Shown: positions 11,395-23,635 of the stretch, in pieces
Numbering within the stretch: the first letter of the stretch is position 1
How the letters are laid out: each line of letters starts with the position of its first letter
DNA from: Sesamum alatum
Taxonomy: Eukaryota > Streptophyta > Magnoliopsida > Lamiales > Pedaliaceae
NCBI GenBank assembly: GCA_034509735.1
Contig: JACGWO010000011.1
Location: 21,250,979-21,314,978, forward strand
Length of the DNA stretch: 64,000 nt
Direction: 5' to 3'
Position numbers and translations under genes: made by a program
The notes under the pieces: generated by a model
What the model was told of the DNA's origin: nothing
What the model saw: only the letters and a program-made list of their open reading frames with translations
Databases searched by the model: none

Positions 11395-12175
11395 TGCATC
11401 TCTTTTAACACTTGAGAGGATTTGGGTTTTAGCGTCAGGTGATTTTGGTGTAATCCCACCATCCTTTTAATTGGCCATTAAATTCTAAAATAAGATTTTT
11501 TGCTACATCCTCATCGTTCAAACCAACTCTTTCCTTACAAATATAGAATATCATAACTATTTGTTTACAAAGACTAAGTATTTGATATTCAGATAGAGTA
11601 TCTAAATTCCATTCATAAATTCAACTACCATTAAATGACCTGAAATTCTGAATTTCTTCAATTTTTAGATCATGGGGAGTGGGTTTGTAGTAATTCCTAT
11701 AAGGTTGTAAATGTTGGGCAAGGTAAATTGAATATGGAGTTTGTTCAATATCAGAGATCTCAAGATTTTGTTCAATTATATTAGTAACTTTTTTTTTTGG
11801 CCTAAATCCCTTAGTCTTTCTTGGATTGCTAAAAGAATGGAAGCTTCTGGATTTAATTTTGGTATGTAATCAAAAATTTGATCAAAGGAAGGTTTTATGT
11901 AGTAACCATGAAAGAGGATGGTTTCACATTTCTTTTTTCTGTGACTTCTTCAATTTTGGTTTCAATATGTTCTAGTTGTTTTCCTATAGAATGAAAAGTT
12001 AAATTTGAAAAATTATTTTGTTTGATTTGAACAGTACTTACCTCCTTAATGGTTGGTTTGCTGACAGGAAGGCACTGAATGATTTGACATTTTATGGAGA
12101 TTCCTGCTTCTTTTAATGGTGGATGCTCACTGGAAAATGTTGATCTATCACTTTTTGTCCATTTTTTTCAGAGTT
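11395..12175 (-). pseudogene. Decayed retroelement coat/gag-like fragment
   Basis: Reading the minus strand in changing frames gives protein-like text across about 780 bp, interrupted by several stops and frameshifts. The clearest part is near 11440-11600: an EWN...LSEYQIL segment followed, after an acidic stretch, by GQLKGWWD. That pattern is what I associate with the capsid/gag-like region of plant reverse-transcribing elements (endogenous pararetrovirus or LTR retroelement polyproteins). No protease, reverse transcriptase or LTR is attached. It is dead, and the family assignment is from memory of the motif only. Confidence 0.4.
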
Positions 12176-12246
12176 TTTTGAATTACTGTCAATTTATCTT
12201 CTCCATATGTTTGAAATAAGTATGAGAAAAAATGGATATAAATATA

Positions 12247-12708
12247 CGGGAAGTAACATTTTTTGTCTCATAAATTAGGTTAATTTTACTTTTGGTCCCA
12301 TTCACTATGGAATTGGCATTTTTGGTCTCATAACTTACAAAAATTCGCTTTTTAAATCCTTATCTATTTTTTCGTTTGTTTTTTGACGGTGTCGACTACA
12401 TGCTCAATACGTGGCTGTTAAGTATTTTCAACTGCAGGGAAAATTGGCACGTTTTTCACTTGGCAACACTTTGGCGGAGATGGAGAATATAACTATTTTG
12501 AGAGGAGAAGACAAATATTGAGGAAAATTAGGCAAGGAAAAGGGATTTTTTTTCTTCTCTAACAAAAGTTGAATTTTTCTTCCAACCAAAAATACTTAAA
12601 ATACAAATGAAAAAAAGTCGATGAGGACTAAAAATACAAATTTTTGTAAGTTAAGGGACCAAAAGTGAAAAGGACCTAACTTATGGGACCAAAAATATTG
12701 TTTCCCCT

Positions 12709-12710
<2 letters not shown>
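12247..12710. mobile_element. Palindromic MITE (GGGAA ends)
   Basis: The left end GGGAAGTAACATTTTTTGTC is mirrored by the right end ACCAAAAATATTGTTTCCC. Internal blocks ACTTTTGGTCCC/GGGACCAAAAGT and TTCGTTTG are also mirrored. About 464 bp, non-coding. Confidence 0.65.

Positions 12711-12718
<8 letters not shown>

Positions 12719-12752
<34 letters not shown>
12719..12752. repeat. (AC)n(AT)n microsatellite
   Basis: Runs of AC then AT directly adjoining a Helitron-type CTAG end at 12754. Confidence 0.9.
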
Positions 12753-12753
<1 letters not shown>

Positions 12754-12815
12754 CTAGCAGCCACCGCACGCAGTTTTCGTGCGCACAAAATTTTAAATGT
12801 AAATCAAGGCAAATA
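12754..12815 (-). mobile_element. Helitron-like 3' end (minus strand)
   Basis: Read on the minus strand it ends in GTGCGCACGAAAACTGCGTGC, a hairpin-capable block, then GGTGGCTGCTAG followed by T. This agrees with the CTRR-T terminus and hairpin of Helitrons. The matching 5' end was not found. Confidence 0.4.
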
Positions 12816-13606
12816 CAAAAATTATTCTAATTGTAAACAAAATAAGATTGTATATCTATTACTTCTAAATATTGTGATGAAATTCATCCATATGTAGATA
12901 TAATGAGTTCACATAGAAGCACAAACTTTCTATACATTATATTGTGTTGTTGGTGAACAATCAACGACTTTTCTAATTTGATTCTTTCTTCATAACTCTA
13001 TTTCTCTTATTACTTGGAAAAAAATAACAAAGATAAATTCTTCTATTTACTTTCTTTCTCTTAATCCTTCTCTAAGCTTCCTTTAGTCGAGGGAAGAGAC
13101 AGAGGAAAGGGATTTAAAATAAAAATCAAGAGTTTGAATTTAAGTAGGCAGCAAAAAGAAATGGAGGGCAAAAGTTTCTATTTTGCAAAATATTTAATAG
13201 AAGTAATGGATAGTTGTAGAGAGATTAATAAAAGTTTAAATAAATTTTTTTGGTGATACTCCATTTCACATGTCATATTTCAGTAATATATATAAAGAAA
13301 AGGAGTAATTTATTATTGTAAAATAAAATAAATCAAACAAGTATAAAAATAAAGATGAGAATGTAGAAGGTTTTCTTTTTAAGGAATGAGGGTTGATAAA
13401 AATGGGATATTAGGTAGTTTAAAAAGTTTGGTATGTGAACTACCAATATTGTGATACATTTCTACTTTTGCCCCTCCACAAATTATAGATTTCAGTTTGT
13501 ATAAAGAAATATGAAAATGGATTATACAAAAACAAAGGAATAATTTTGTAAAATGCCCCAAATGGTTAATTTTGTAAAATGTCCCAATTAACTTCCTTTC
13601 TAGACA

Positions 13607-13639
<33 letters not shown>

Positions 13640-14245
13640 TTCTTTGTAGGCTAAGTACACTTAGACCCCCTAAAAATGTGAAATTACACTTTTCGTCAAA
13701 AAAGTTCCAAATTTACTTATACTCCTCCGAAAATTCACCATTTACACTTGATCTTCTTTCGTTAGAGTTGGACAAAATATGATGACATTTGTTACATAAA
13801 TTTTCCATTTTAGTCTTTATTTAACATTGTTATGTAGTAATTTCTAGTGCCGGTTGAACCTATTTTATATTTTTTAGATATTAAGAATATATTGTATTAA
13901 GATTTTATATGTGAGTGTATATGCAATCCAAATATTCATCAATACATTATAATAAATTCAATATAAGAATTAATATTTTAATTGGTATGTTCTAAATGGA
14001 ATTAGGATCCAAATATTAAAATCCAAAATCACTTCAAAACTTGCTTATAATGTCAAAATCCATGTTAAGTAAAAATCAATCATCATTCTTACATTCAAGG
14101 ACAACTTTTGGGTGATAGTGACACTCCATAGTCAGACACGTCACTCATTACAACATTACTGCAAAGGATTCAAGTTAAATACCTCAGGCTCTTTCTTGTG
14201 GACCTAAAATTCATAACAAATGATAGATTATATATGGTTTCTTTA
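12816..14245. other. AT-rich spacer with a partial MITE
   Basis: Holds a 30-base poly(A) run (about 13608-13637). At 13648-13815 is a left arm of the GGGTTAATTACAC MITE family (CTAAGTACACTTAGACCCCC, TTCACCATTTACACTTGA) without its right arm. Beyond these I see no gene. Confidence 0.45.
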
Positions 14246-14505
14246 TCAATATTATTATATAAAGTAAATTCTATTTTTACTAATAAATAGTGGTTACTTA
14301 CATTATAACATTATTTTTTTTTATATCGATAATACCCCTAAGTTAATTTTCATTTCTTTTTTTTTTTCTTTCTTTCTTTCTTTCTTTCTTTTTTTTATTT
14401 AAATACAATGTATTGATTAATATGTATATTTTCTTATTTACAATAATTTTAAAACGTGCAATATTATTTTATATGCACGCAGGGACGGTGCGCCACAACG
14501 GCTAG
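14246..14505 (+). mobile_element. Small non-autonomous Helitron
   Basis: Starts TCAATATTATTATATAAAG after an A. It ends with a GC-rich hairpin-like block (GCACGCAGGGACGGTGCGCC) and CTAG before a T, as expected for insertion between A and T. A (TTTC)n run is at 14363-14390. The sequence is a diverged, opposite-strand relative of 46860-47060. Confidence 0.5.
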
Positions 14506-15878
14506 TATGTATAATGTGATCATAGGAATGGTGTGTTGGAAAATAGGCCTTATTGCACTTAGTGGCCCGTATGTATAAGGTGGTGGCAAATAAGGACCGT
14601 ACATCCAGGGGTGGCAATTTATACTTTGGAATTAAATTTTTTAAGCAATTACGAGACTTCAGTCATTGAATTTTAAAAAATGATCGGATTTTGCTGATAT
14701 AGACATTTTTAAGACTTTTTAAATTGGGGAAATTGTTGAGTGAGCATAGCTGAAAGAACCCACGCCACATAAGCACTGACTGGGAATTGCATTTATTGCC
14801 CCGTATAGGATAGTGGCAAAATAAGGACCGTATATAAAGGGATGACTATTTCACTACAAAAAAATCTGGGATTTGGAGCGGATTTTATGACCGTAATGCC
14901 CGTTCCTATTAGGAACGGAATCACGCTGCTAACGCCACATTCCTCCTATATTCGATCCTTTATTTTTGGAACAGTCAGACTGTTCCCAAAATCATTCCAA
15001 TTCTTGTGTTACAAGTTGTGTTCCTACGACCGTGTCAAAAGTGAAATAGTAAAATATTGTAACACGATTTAGAACGTTTTTATAACCATTGGAACGGCCC
15101 ACCAATAGCAGATGTGTACCGTTCTAAAATCAGGTCCATGGTCCGTTGAAATATGAACAGTTGAAAAAATCGTTCCAAAATGAGGTACAATTTGAAACGG
15201 TTTAAGTACTTAGAAATACTTGTATTATAGTACCTGTTCCTAAATATGGTATTTGTGAAAAATAATATGCATTTCAAGGACCGTTCCAAAGTGAGTTAGA
15301 ATTTGGCATGCTTTAATAGATAGAAAATATTGTATTACAATACCCGTTCCAACTACATTATAATTATGTCACAAAAATGTTCCTAATTACATTTTTAAAT
15401 AATTGTTCCTAACTCTATAGAACCATTTCAAATGTTACTCAAAATCGTTCCAAAATGTGTATAAAAAATATTTACTGTACGTTCCGATTATGATATCTCA
15501 ACATCCGCCCGCCGGATTAATTCCAAACTTAACCAAAGATAAGATTTTGTATGTTTGAATATATCTAACGGTCTGATTTAAAATCACATGGTCGGATTGA
15601 AGGTTGCACCATTTTGAATCTCGTTTATTACGAACCAGATACGATATCTCAATATCCATATACCAAAATGTCCAAAACTTCATCGAATATAGTCTTTTGT
15701 CTATTTAATCATATCTAACGGTATGATCAAATTTTAACGGTCTGATTAAGCGATACAATACAATAATATAAGATTCCAGTTGCATCTCTATAATATAATA
15801 AACTAGAATATACAAATATACTTCATATAATGAACATATATCAATTTCATGAAAAATATTTCATGTTTTTACTGGGAA

Positions 15879-16261
15879 AAAATGCATTTTACGTCCCATA
15901 ACTTACATCATTTGTAATTTTGGTCCCATTAATTTTTGATGTAGCAATTTTAGTCCTATAAGTCCACAAACATTGCAATTTTAGTCCCACTGATAAAATT
16001 CGTTAAATTTTAACAGAAGAACGTTGCAATTTTAGTCCTATAACTCCACAAATATTGCAATATTAGTCCCACAAGTCCAGAAAAATATTGCAATTTAAGT
16101 CGCATGCACGTGCTCCTTCCGTTAAAATTTTAAAGGATTTCATCAATGGGACTAAAATTTCAATGTTTGTGGACTTATGAGACTAAAATTGCTACGTCAA
16201 AAATTAATGGGACCAAAATCGCAAACAGTGTAAGTTATGGGACGTAAAATGCAGTTTTCCC
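15879..16261. mobile_element. Palindromic MITE inside CACTA element A
   Basis: Left GGGAAAAAATGCATTTTACG and right CGTAAAATGCAGTTTTCCC are inverted, as are TTGGTCCCATTAATTTTTGA and its complement. It is absent from the matching part of element B, so it inserted into A afterwards or was lost in B. Confidence 0.65.
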
Positions 16262-16861
16262 ATTTTTATTGTCTTCATCCACATATTGTATACTTTTCTT
16301 CGCTCATTAATATGCTTGGTACGAGTTTTTTATTAGTTTTTATTTATTTTCTTAAAAAATGAATAATTCTTGGAACTAAAATATGAACGATTTTTAACAG
16401 ATAGGAACAGTTTTGTAATACGGATCTTTATACGTAATCGTTTTGATGATAAAACAATGTCGTTTTCTTAGTTTTGGAACGGTAATAGGAACGGTCGGCT
16501 AAAAAATAATAATTCCAGAAAGAGTTCCAACATAATTTCATTTGGCCTAGGAAAATTAAAATTTGGTACGATTATTGCAAAATGACCATTCAAAAAAGAG
16601 TTGCAACATAACTTCATTTTGGCGTCTTCTGGAAAGTAGGAAGAAAAATTAAAATTTGGAATGGTTATTTCAAATTGACCGTTCCAAAAAGAATTCCAAC
16701 ATAATTTCATTTTGCGCCTTCTAAAAAATAGGTGGGGTAAAACAATGTCATTTTGTTAGCTTTGGAACGGTCATAGGAACGGTTTGCTAAAAAATGACCG
16801 TTCCAAAAAGTTAATATAAAAGTGACACTTAATAGATTTTTGCTTCATTCTTCAACTCTCC

Positions 16862-16957
16862 TCCCCCCCCCCCCCCCCCCCCTCTCCAATTCCCCCCTGT
16901 TCCGGCCTCCGCCGCCTCCTCCCACCTTTCCGTCGTCCCTCCCCCCCCCTCCCCACC

Positions 16958-17007
<50 letters not shown>
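16862..17007. repeat. Poly(C), CCT-rich and (TC)n block
   Basis: A 20-base C run, CCGCCTCC-type pyrimidine DNA and about 22 TC units. Inside element A it occupies the place of the GGCGGC/GAGAGA block at 24640-24800 of element B in the opposite orientation. It was probably the 5' leader or first exon of a CACTA gene. Confidence 0.6.
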
Positions 17008-17008
<1 letters not shown>

Positions 17009-18017
17009 ATTCCCCCCTTGTTCCCGTCTCCGCCTCCGTGTACATCTAAACCCCCCCCCCTCTAAACATTAGTATTATTGTGGATACTGTGGTTTTTGTA
17101 AATATTGTGTATATTGTGATTTTTGTGAATATTGTAGATATTGAGATTTTTGTGAATATTGTGGATATTTTTTAAAAATGCATATTGTGGACGGATATAT
17201 TTTAAAAAATGCATATTGTGCAATTATTGTGATTTTTTTTGTAGAGTTTCTGATCTTTTTTGCAATTTTTCTGATTTTTTGGCATTTTTCTGATTTTTCT
17301 ATATTCAAAAATGCATTTTTTATAAAAAAAAAAAAAAAACTGATTTAAAAAAGCATTTTTTTGGCAATTTTTTTTTGTATTTAAAAATGCACTTTTTTTT
17401 GCTTGCAATTTTCTGATTTTTTTTGTATGTAATAATTTTATGAAATATTAAACATTTTTCTGAAATATTAAAATATTCTGAAATATTTTTTGAAAATTAT
17501 AATATTAAAATATTTTCTGAAATTTCAGAATATTTCTGAAATTTTCAGAAATATACTGAAATACTTTCTGAAATGCTGAAATGCTGAAATTTTCAGAAAT
17601 GCATTTTTTTTGTTGCAATTTTCCGATATTTTTTTGCAACTCCTTTGTTTTTTTGTTCTATAATTTTCTGATTGTTGGGTTAATTAGTATTGATATGAAC
17701 TATTAAAAATGCATTTATGATATGAATTGTTGGGCTAATTAATATTGATATAGTAATTGGTTAATTGTATGTTTAATTGTTGATGAAATTAGTATAGAAT
17801 TCATTTATACAATTTTGAAAATAATAATTTTTCTTAATTTTTAGGAATTTTATGTAATTTTCTGCAAATTTTGGGAATTCATTTATGCAAATTTTGAGAA
17901 CTTGGAAATAATCTTTCTTGCTGTAATTTTGGGAATTTTATGTAAATTTATGAAAATTTTATGTAATTTTAATTTTGTAATTTTTTGAAAATTTTATGTC
18001 AATTCATATTATTTTAG

Positions 18018-18110
18018 GATCGGATGGTTCAATTGGAGACTATGATGGTCGACATGACGAGTATGATTAAGTCGATGCAGGACCATGCAGATGAGGGGAG
18101 TGGGGTGTAG
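18018..18110 (+). pseudogene. Possible last exon of a CACTA accessory gene
   Basis: After an acceptor-like TATTTTAG (18010-18017), an open frame of about 31 codons reads DRMVQLETMMVDMTS, is Met-rich and helix-prone, and ends in TAG at 18108-18110. The short coiled-coil-like C-terminus resembles those of En/Spm-type accessory proteins, but I cannot name it. Upstream exons were not found, so this is a guess from context. Confidence 0.25.
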
Positions 18111-19050
18111 ATTAGGATTTTATCTCTTATATTTGTAAATGTAAATTTTTTATATTAATATAATAATTTTTTTCGTAACTATCCATTTTTTTATGTTAAT
18201 TGAATTCCATTAATTATTCAATATTTATTTAATTAATCAAATAAAAACAAAATAATTAATTTTATTAATTAATTATAATTATAAAATTATTATTTCAAAA
18301 TTACCAAAAATATATTTTTAGTAAATATATAATTTAGGAATGGGCTTTTGAACGACTTGTGAATAATAAATGTTGTTCCAAATTTAATGACTAAATATCG
18401 TAGGAACCGTTCCAAAATAAATCTTACAACCATCCCAAACATGTATTCCAAACAAAGGATACAACCGTTCCAAAGTATATCCCAATGGAAGGTTCAAACT
18501 GTGTTTCGATGCCCATTCCAAAATATGTCACTCGGACATACAAAAATCATGCCAAAATGTATTTCTGAAAGAGTGGCAACATGCACCTTTCTTACATTCA
18601 AATTTATGTACATAGTGTTACAATGACCATTCCAAATAGAAACAAAAGTGTTCCAAAAAATAATGTATATTTTTAGATAGTCAAACGTATTTAGGAACGG
18701 TTTATGAACAAATGGTACAGAATCCGTTACTAATTAAGAACGGTCACTGTCCATCCGTTCCAAATAATTAGGAACACCGTCTATTACGACAGAATGACTC
18801 CCGTTCCATAGCCGTTCCAGACGCTGGTCCAACAGTGACCAACTACTAAAACCCGTTCCAAAAACCGTTCCTAGACCCGCTCCAAATTCCAAAGTTTTTT
18901 GTAGTGTTTATATCCTAGAATTAAATTTTTTAAGCAATTATAGGACTCTAACCAAATTTTAAAAAGTGGCGAGATTCTGCCGCTTTTATGCTATTTTTTT
19001 ATGTTGGTTTGTTGTTTTATGTCATATTATTCAATTTTTTAACTATTTAG

Positions 19051-19560
19051 GTGGCCCTGAAGTTCCAGAAAATATACCTACCAGTGTAAATGCTACCCCA
19101 AATCCTTTAAGTTTTAGGTCACTTTTTTTTTTCTTGGGCAATTTTTTGACATCTACATTTTGCTTTTTCAAGTTTAAATCATGTGTAAATGTGTATGTGT
19201 ATGTAGTGTTTAGTCAACTCACAATCTTCTAAAAATGTGTCTGAAGCAGCATTCCACCCACACCCTGTACAGAATCCATTTTCCAGCCTTTTAAGTGCTC
19301 CTCAGTATATCAGTGACCCTTCAATGTACATCAACTACAGATGGCCAATAGCGGTGAACCTCAGAGACCAAATATCAGGGCCACTGCTTCTATGGTTGGA
19401 CCTCAATAAAGTTTTTGTCCAATATTAGCACACAAGAATTAGTCCTAGAACCATTTCAAGCTATCATACAAGGGGGAAATAAATATATCACATTGTCAAA
19501 TCTTAAGAACTTGGGAACAAAAAAGCTGTCGGAAGAAGCAAGACAATCAAGAAGTAGAGT
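19051..19560 (+). pseudogene. Exon-like segments inside the long-TIR element
   Basis: One segment begins after TTTAACTATTTAG at 19051 and reads GGPEVPENIPTSVNATPNPL before a GT. A second, about 19235-19425, reads FHPHPVQNPFSSLLSAPQY and onward in one frame to a stop at 19428, with different frames open after it. Base composition is more gene-like than the surrounding Ts, and intron-like T-rich DNA lies between. This looks like host exons captured by a transposon. I do not recognise the protein. Confidence 0.35.
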
Positions 19561-20534
19561 TTAATATTAGTTGTGAACAAGTATTTTGTACTAGTGAACA
19601 TATTTTTTTTTCTTGTAGGACGCTCCATATACCTTAAATTGGCTTTTTGTACATTTAAATGTTGGGAAGCTTATCACTATTTTATTGTTGTTTTGGCATC
19701 AGCATTTTGTATACAACTTTCAACCTATTTTAGGTGATAATATTAATATAATTTACCCACTTTAATGTTCTTATTTTTTTTTCAATTAGCTTTGCAGTTT
19801 TTTATTTTCTCAATGTTCAACAATTAGATTGTTGTTGTTGCGTAGAATGAGGATTGGTGAATTTGGGGGGTGGGGGGCACCTTTTTTTTTTTTTTTTTGC
19901 CTAGTCAGTGCTTATGTGGCGTGGATTCTTTTAGCTATGCCCAATCATCAATTCTACCAACTTATAAAGCCCTAAAAATGTCTATGTCAGCAAAATCCGC
20001 CCACTTTTTAAAATTCAGTGGCCGGAGTCCTATAATTGCTTTAAAAAATTTAATTCAAGGTATAAATTGCCACCCCTTCATATATGACCCTTGTTTTGCC
20101 ATTACCTCATACATGCGGGGTAGTAAATGCAATTCCCAATCAACGTTTATGTGGCGTGGGTTTTTTTAGCTATGCCCAGTCAGCAATTTCCCCAATTATG
20201 TCAGCAAAATCCGACCACTTTTTACAATCCCGTGGTTGGAGTCATGTAATTGCTTAAAAAATTTAATTTCGGGATATAAATCGTCATTGCTTTATATACG
20301 ATCCTTATTTTGCCACTAGCTCATATATACGAGACAGTAAATGCAAGTAGGCCTGGAAAATAATGGATATAAATAAACCTCGCATATACAAACTTATGTG
20401 CGCACTAAATTAAAGTATTTAAACATGTTGGCACATAAATGTGGATCGGGTTAACTTGATGCAAAGGAAGTATGTCGATCCACGTACTTGGATCAAACCC
20501 ATACACAATTAAGCTCTTGCCTTGATCGAACCAT

Positions 20535-21840
20535 GACCATATCTTTCTCATCATCTTGAAGATCATTCATACAAAAATCATCAAAATCACTCATGTTAGA
20601 CCTTGCTCTAATTGTTGTGCAAACAAATACGCCTTGCTCATTTTTGGTGGATTACTACCAGAGCAATGCACTCGTTTACACACCTCAAATCCATCGAGTT
20701 TTGGTGATGTTCCAAGGAAAAACACGGATAGAGTATAGAGAGAGAATATTTGGAAGAGTCTTTTGTTTTTTCTTTTGGGAGTGGATTACTACCATAGTAA
20801 CCCACTCGTTTACACACCTCAAATCTATCAATTTTTTGGTGATGTTCCAAGGAAAAACACGGAGAGACGGATAGAGATAGAATATTTGGAAGAGTTTCTT
20901 TCTTTTTCTTTTGGGGGGAGGGGGGGACTTGTGATGTGATAAGGGAAATTGTAATTTAGTCCTTTAACTTAGACATGGTGACTTTTTGTCCTATAGGAAG
21001 TGATTTTTACAATTTAGTCATGTAACTTTAATTGTCAATTTTATTCTTTTTCGGCACGTGACTTGCACTTGATCCAATCAAATTGTAATTTTAGTCTTAT
21101 GAATAAATTCATGTAGGACACAAATACTAACTCCCTAAGTTATAGGACTAATTAAAATTGTAATTTAATTGAGTCATTTTGCAAGCCATATGCAATTTTT
21201 AGGCCAAATTGGTCGAAAAATGACCAAAATTATCAAAATCTTAAAGTTACAGGACTAAATTGCGAAAATCAATTCTTGCCGGACCAAAAATGTCACCATT
21301 CCTAAGTTACATGACTAACTTTTTTTTTTTTTCCTTATGTGATCAATCCACTTGTATTGTTTTATCACCATGTACCCTATTTATAGGTGTACTCAACCCT
21401 ATTCATAGAGAAATTCTTGTCTCAATATGTACTTAAAGAATTACAAACTCTATTTAAGGTATGACTAATCCTAGAGTACTCCTCATCCAAAATGAATTTA
21501 AAAGACTTCAAACTTTATCTCTATGGTTATCAATTAGGTCATGGGTCCATATACCCGATCCCAATGTCCAATAGTAAGAAAAAATAGAGGTGACTGTCGA
21601 CAAACAGTTAAGAATGATTGCGTCTATATTTTTGCACCATTCAAGGTCCCTACAATTGAAAGACAGTTGTCAAGAACTTTCCTAATCACGTGCGAAACCA
21701 TACAAACAAATAACAACATACGTTTAATCCCGCCAAATACCTCAACGGCAATTCAATTATATTCTGAAACTTGGGGACCAGCTCAAATTAATGTTGTGTA
21801 CCTAGAATAAAGTCATCAATAATAATTACAATTATATCTC
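20535..21840 (-). mobile_element. Copia-like LTR remnant, split by a MITE
   Basis: On the minus strand, CCTATAAATAGG (complement of 21377-21388) is a TATA-box-like promoter. Downstream come leader-like sequences with GTAGTAATCCAC and TGAGGTGTGTAAACGAGTG, then frame-poor DNA. This is the look of a Ty1/Copia LTR U3-R-U5. The leader contains a tandem duplication of about 140 bp (20638-20775 and 20780-20905). A MITE (20943-21330) separates it from the promoter. No gag or pol remains, and outer borders are not certain. Confidence 0.45.
20943..21330. mobile_element. Palindromic MITE in the LTR remnant
   Basis: Arms GGGAAATTGTAATTTAGTCC and the inverted right arm (AAATTGCGAAAATCAATTC...TGTCACCATTCCTAAGTTA) flank a centre near 21130. 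TGATGTGAT/TTATGTGAT (8 of 9) flanks support a MULE-type insertion. A related copy is at 37434-37690. Confidence 0.55.
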
Positions 21841-22231
21841 GTATAGTACTAGAGTCCCAAGAAATTATAAAACTTCATCATTATAAAAAAATTGATGGTA
21901 CCAAGAATAATGGTGTGGATTGCGCCGTGACCCCTTGAAAGGTTACTGGATAAGCTGTTTCTATCAAAATTGTAATAAAAAGCAATGAGAAAGACAAAAA
22001 TTGTCCTTTGGAATTGGAAGAAACAAAGGGGCCTCCTTCTCGGCTATTCTACATATTGTCTATATCCCTTTAGATTTGTATAGCCTGCCTGTAAAGAGAA
22101 ATCTATGCATGCAAGAGGACAACAACATCTTGTCATAGTTGCACAATACTTGTCCAACCATTGTCTTTTTAAAGAGTATTAAACTTTTGGTAGGAGAATT
22201 ATTTAATATTTGATATGTTTAACTTGTATAT
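21841..22231. other. Spacer, nothing recognised
   Basis: No open frame of note, no repeat arms and no RNA gene signature. Confidence 0.5.
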
Positions 22232-22240
22232 TAAATTCTT

Positions 22241-22734
22241 GGGTTAATTACGCTTAGACTCATCTAAAAATGCGAAATTATACTTTTCTCCTTAAAAGTT
22301 CTGAAATTATATTTATACTCCTTCCAAAAATTCTCTATTTATACCTGACCACATTCTATTAGAATTTGGATAAAAAATACTGATATGAGCAAAAAAATTA
22401 TATAAATTTTTAATTTTACCCCTTATTTAATATTCTCATGTAATAATTTTATACTTATAAGGGAAAAAATGTAATAATGTTAACCTCACTCCATGTGTAT
22501 ATATCATATTTATCCTTATAAGTACAAAAATATACATAAATATGTTAAATGAGGGTAAATTAAAATTTTATGTAATTTTTTTTGTTTCTATCAGCTTTTT
22601 TCATTCAAATCCTAATGGAAGGGGGTCGGGTGTAAATGGAGAATTTTCAGAGGGGGTGTAAGTGTAATTTCAAAACTTTATTGGGGAAAAATATAATTTC
22701 ACATTTTTAGAGGGTGTCTAAGTGTAATTAACCC
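22241..22734. mobile_element. MULE-type MITE, GGGTTAATTAC family
   Basis: Starts GGGTTAATTACGCTTAGAC and ends TCTAAGTGTAATTAACCC. Flanked by TAAATTCTT (22232-22240) and AAAATTCTT (22735-22743), 8 of 9 identical. The body contains mirrored AAATGCGAAATTATACTTT blocks. Related copies are at 46102, 62573 and, with a different interior, 35244. Confidence 0.8.
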
Positions 22735-23055
22735 AAAATTCTTTTTGTCTTTTTTAAATAGATTTGTACGTAAGACCTCTTATTTTGTTTGGCTCTAATA
22801 CCATATTGAATAACCATCTTATTTAAAAGTTAAGTTGTTAGAGAGATGAATTACATTACAACGGACTCCTTTTACGTTTGTCATAATCACAAATACCTTC
22901 TTGTTGTTTGAAAAATTAGAATACCCCCCTCCTTCCAAAAAAAATAATGGTTGTCCAACGCGTACCACCTCATGATAGCCCAATTAACCACAGTGGATTT
23001 TACATGTAATTACGCCAAACCTCTAAGGAAGGTAGTGTTATTACCTCTACCTATG

Positions 23056-23635
23056 ATACATGCACACGGACACAACGACAGGGACACGATACGACACGAA
23101 AAATTTCAAAAAATTAAAACACGTCATGACACATACACGACTCTATATAATATAATTTATATATATATTCAAAATTTCTCATAATATTAAAATATACTAG
23201 ATGAAAAATATCAAGATCAAAAATAAAATAAACATGTTTATATCTAAACTTTTTAACCCAAATGCATGACTTTAAAAATATACATAATTAGTTTATATAA
23301 AAAAGTACAAAATAAAAAAAATCTAATTATCCAAATTAGTTAAATTATCATGATCATCTCCCAATTTTTAGTAATTTCATCATAAAATTTTTAGTTTGAG
23401 AGAAGTGAATTAAGGCTTTTTATTTTTTATTTAGCCCCAAACTCTCTCTCTCTCTCTCTTTTTTTTTTTATAAAGACAATCCAAAATCTTTAAGATTATA
23501 AAAAAAAAAAAAAAAAAAACTAAATGTGTCCAAAATGTGTCAGACACTCCTCCAAAGTGCATCGAACACACCTGTCTCTTTTGTTCTTTTTATGTTATAT
23601 TTTTGAACACGCCTATGCCGACACTGCATCCCTAT
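23056..23635. mobile_element. Possible hAT-like MITE (ACACGGACAC ends)
   Basis: Left end ATGCACACGGACACAACGAC is loosely inverted relative to the right end CGCCTATGCCGACACTGCAT. ACGACACG and GTGTCAGACAC motifs lie inside. The interior is AT-rich with poly(A). No target duplication was recognised. Confidence 0.35.

Larger units (their letters stand above)
14852..18906 (+). mobile_element. Non-autonomous CACTA (En/Spm) element A
   Basis: Begins CACTACAAAAAAATCTGGG and ends CCAAAGTTTTTTGTAGTG, flanked by TTT on both sides (14849-14851, 18907-18909). Both subterminal regions carry many copies of GGAACGGT/ACCGTTCC in both orientations, the usual binding-site arrays of CACTA elements. No transposase is present. 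The internal order (ATATCTCAACATCC block 15480-15780, GGAACGG arrays 16470-16810, CT-rich GC block 16860-17050, TTTCTGAAATTT region 17400-17640) mirrors element B at 23686-29153. It is therefore a deletion derivative of the same family. Confidence 0.85.
14551..20347. mobile_element. Compound long-TIR element hosting a CACTA element
   Basis: Left end TATTGCACTTAGTGGCCCG and right end (complement CTTGCATTTACTGTCTCG) are inverted. Each arm holds two tandem units of about 220 bp containing GCAATTACATGACT- and AAATTTTTTAAGCAATTA-type blocks: left 14551-14760 and 14782-14851 plus 18907-18975, right 19905-20115 and 20130-20347. The flanks share TAGGCCT (14544-14550, 20348-20354), so the target duplication is 7-9 bp, compatible with hAT or MULE. 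Removing the CACTA element leaves about 1.74 kb. The interior (18976-19895) has exon-like segments. Confidence 0.65.

Noticed and set aside
14842..15072. 76-codon open frame
   Set aside because: Lies in the subterminal repeat array of CACTA element A, with no known motif.
16822..17049. Pro/Ser-rich and Arg/Glu-rich frames
   Set aside because: Translation of poly(C) and TC repeats inside CACTA element A.
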